DNA of 16,381 nt, from the NCBI GenBank assembly GCA_964249915.1, contig CAXUEL010000059.1, forward strand, positions 1-16,381, written 5' to 3'. Shown here in pieces: positions 15,364 to 16,381 of the stretch. The position numbers and the translations under genes were made by a program. This stretch comes from Lichenicola sp964249915. GTDB taxonomy: Bacteria > Pseudomonadota > Alphaproteobacteria > Acetobacterales > Acetobacteraceae. The stretch's first letter is position 1. Each line of letters begins with the position of its first letter. Below the pieces are notes generated by a model, which saw nothing but the letters and a program-made list of their open reading frames with translations, made no database searches and was not told the origin of the DNA.

Positions 15364-16381
15364 ATGACGCACGTGTTCGACGAGGCGGACGGGTTCGCCG
15401 ACGCGGCGCTGCGCGGCTGCTGCGCGGCACACCCGCACCTGCTGCGGCTGGTTGCGGGCGGCGCGGTGCGTGCCACGGCGACCCCGCAGGCCAAGGTGGC
15501 ACTGGTGATCGGCGGCGGTAGCGGCCACTACCCCGCCTTTGCCGGCTATGTCGGCCCGGGCCTGGCGGACGCGGCGGTGGCAGGCGACGTGTTCGCCTCG
15601 CCGGCCACGCGGCTGATCGCCTCGGTGGCGCGGCAGGCCGATCGCGGCGGCGGCATCCTGCTCGGCTTCGGCAACTATGCCGGCGACGTGCTGAACTTCG
15701 GCCTCGCCGCCGAGCGGCTGCGCGGGTCCGGGCTGGACGTGCGCGTGCTGGCGGTGACCGACGACGTCGCCAGCGCGCCGGCCGGCGAGGAGGCGACGCG
15801 ACGCGGCGTCGCCGGCGACGTCCTGGTGTTCAAGATCGCCGGCGCCGCGGCGGAAGCCGGGCTGTCGCTGGACGAGGTCGAGCGGGTGGCCCGCCGTGCC
15901 TGCGACCGCACGCGCTCGTTCGGCGTCGCGTTCGGCGGCTGCACCCTGCCCGGCGCTCCGGAGCCGCTGTTCACGGTTCCGCCCGGCCGCATGGCGATCG
16001 GGCTCGGCATACACGGCGAGCCGGGCATCGACGAGGCGCCGGTCGGTTCGGCGGACGCGCTGGCCACCCTGCTGGTCGACCGGCTGCTGGCCGAAGCGCC
16101 GGACGGCGCCGGACGCGCCGCGGTGCTGCTGAACGGGCTGGGCGGCACCAAGCACGAGGAGCTGTTCGTGCTGTGGACGCACGTGGCGGCGGCGCTGGAC
16201 CGGCACGGCATCGCGGTGGTGTCGCCGCTGGTCGGCGAGTACGTGACCAGCCTCGACATGGCAGGCTGCTCGCTCACTCTGTGCTGGCTGGACGACGAGC
16301 TGGAGCGCCACTGGCTGGCGCCGTGCGAGACGGCGGCGCTGCGGGCCGGCATGGCCAGCCCCGACGCGGCGACGCTGGCGG
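15364..16381 (+). CDS. Second DhaK-family kinase, LerK/DerK-like erythrulose kinase, 3' end outside window
   Basis: An open frame of at least 339 codons that runs off the window, starting at an ATG with GGGAGG 8 bases upstream. It is a DAK1 domain: GGGSGHYPAF (50-59, His55), NYAGDVLNF (Asp108), TDDVASAP, RRGVAGD, and GIHGEPG with His217 as the ketose-binding histidine. The sequence is clearly different from the DhaK at 8175. Its HYP in place of HEP, TLPGAPEPLF and VTSLDMAGCSLTL resemble what I recall of mycobacterial L-/D-erythrulose kinases, which carry a fused C-terminal DAK2 domain. The absence of a stop where a stand-alone DhaK would end (about residue 332-356) leaves a DhaK-DhaL fusion open but unproven. 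In context it would phosphorylate the ketotetrose made by the dehydrogenase. It follows the binding protein by 73 bases. Confidence 0.85.
   Translation, partial: MTHVFDEADGFADAALRGCCAAHPHLLRLVAGGAVRATATPQAKVALVIGGGSGHYPAFAGYVGPGLADAAVAGDVFASPATRLIASVARQADRGGGILLGFGNYAGDVLNFGLAAERLRGSGLDVRVLAVTDDVASAPAGEEATRRGVAGDVLVFKIAGAAAEAGLSLDEVERVARRACDRTRSFGVAFGGCTLPGAPEPLFTVPPGRMAIGLGIHGEPGIDEAPVGSADALATLLVDRLLAEAPDGAGRAAVLLNGLGGTKHEELFVLWTHVAAALDRHGIAVVSPLVGEYVTSLDMAGCSLTLCWLDDELERHWLAPCETAALRAGMASPDAATLA

Noticed and set aside
12510..15494. 994-codon minus-strand open frame opposite the ATPase, permease and binding protein
   Set aside because: No domain or motif, biased composition, and it spans four well-supported plus-strand genes and their junctions.

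Overview
The window is high in G+C throughout, roughly 70% by eye, with tightly packed genes. Several signs point to a Gram-negative bacterium, most likely an alphaproteobacterium of the Acetobacteraceae/Rhodospirillales kind. The sugar-binding protein has a cleavable signal peptide without a lipobox cysteine. There is also a periplasmic-propeller/transmembrane/GGDEF sensor and an exported Ntn-hydrolase acylase. No rRNA or other marker gene is present, so the taxonomy is inference only.

Layout. (1) 2-1386, plus strand: the 3' end of a CysQ-type phosphatase, overlapping by ATGA with a 3-hydroxyisobutyryl-CoA hydrolase of valine breakdown. (2) 1386-1466: a short convergent gap made of a 13-bp tandem repeat and a small hairpin. 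(3) 1470-3647, minus strand: an exported penicillin/AHL-acylase family enzyme. It is divergent from 3751-6795, a periplasmic ligand-sensing diguanylate cyclase, and the roughly 100-bp shared promoter region carries a perfect 15-bp inverted repeat. (4) 6815-7897, minus strand: a SorC-family sugar-responsive regulator. (5) 8175-16381, plus strand: a long operon that runs off the window. Its order is DhaK, DhaL, erythritol/L-threitol dehydrogenase (EltD-like), DUF2291 membrane-anchored protein, ribose-type ABC ATPase, permease, periplasmic binding protein, and a second DhaK-family kinase (partial).

The operon reads as a four-carbon polyol (erythritol/threitol) uptake and catabolism cluster. The proposed flow has four steps: the ABC transporter imports the tetritol, the zinc dehydrogenase oxidises it to erythrulose, a DhaK-family kinase phosphorylates the ketotetrose, and isomerases lead to erythrose-4-phosphate. 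Those isomerases (LerI/DerI type) are not in the window and would be expected downstream of 16381. The SorC protein is the obvious local regulator. Unusual points are two different DhaK-type kinases in one operon without a PTS phosphodonor (DhaM), and a DUF2291 protein of unknown function translationally coupled between the dehydrogenase and the transporter. Assignments to tetritols rest on recalled family resemblance and gene context, not on a database search.
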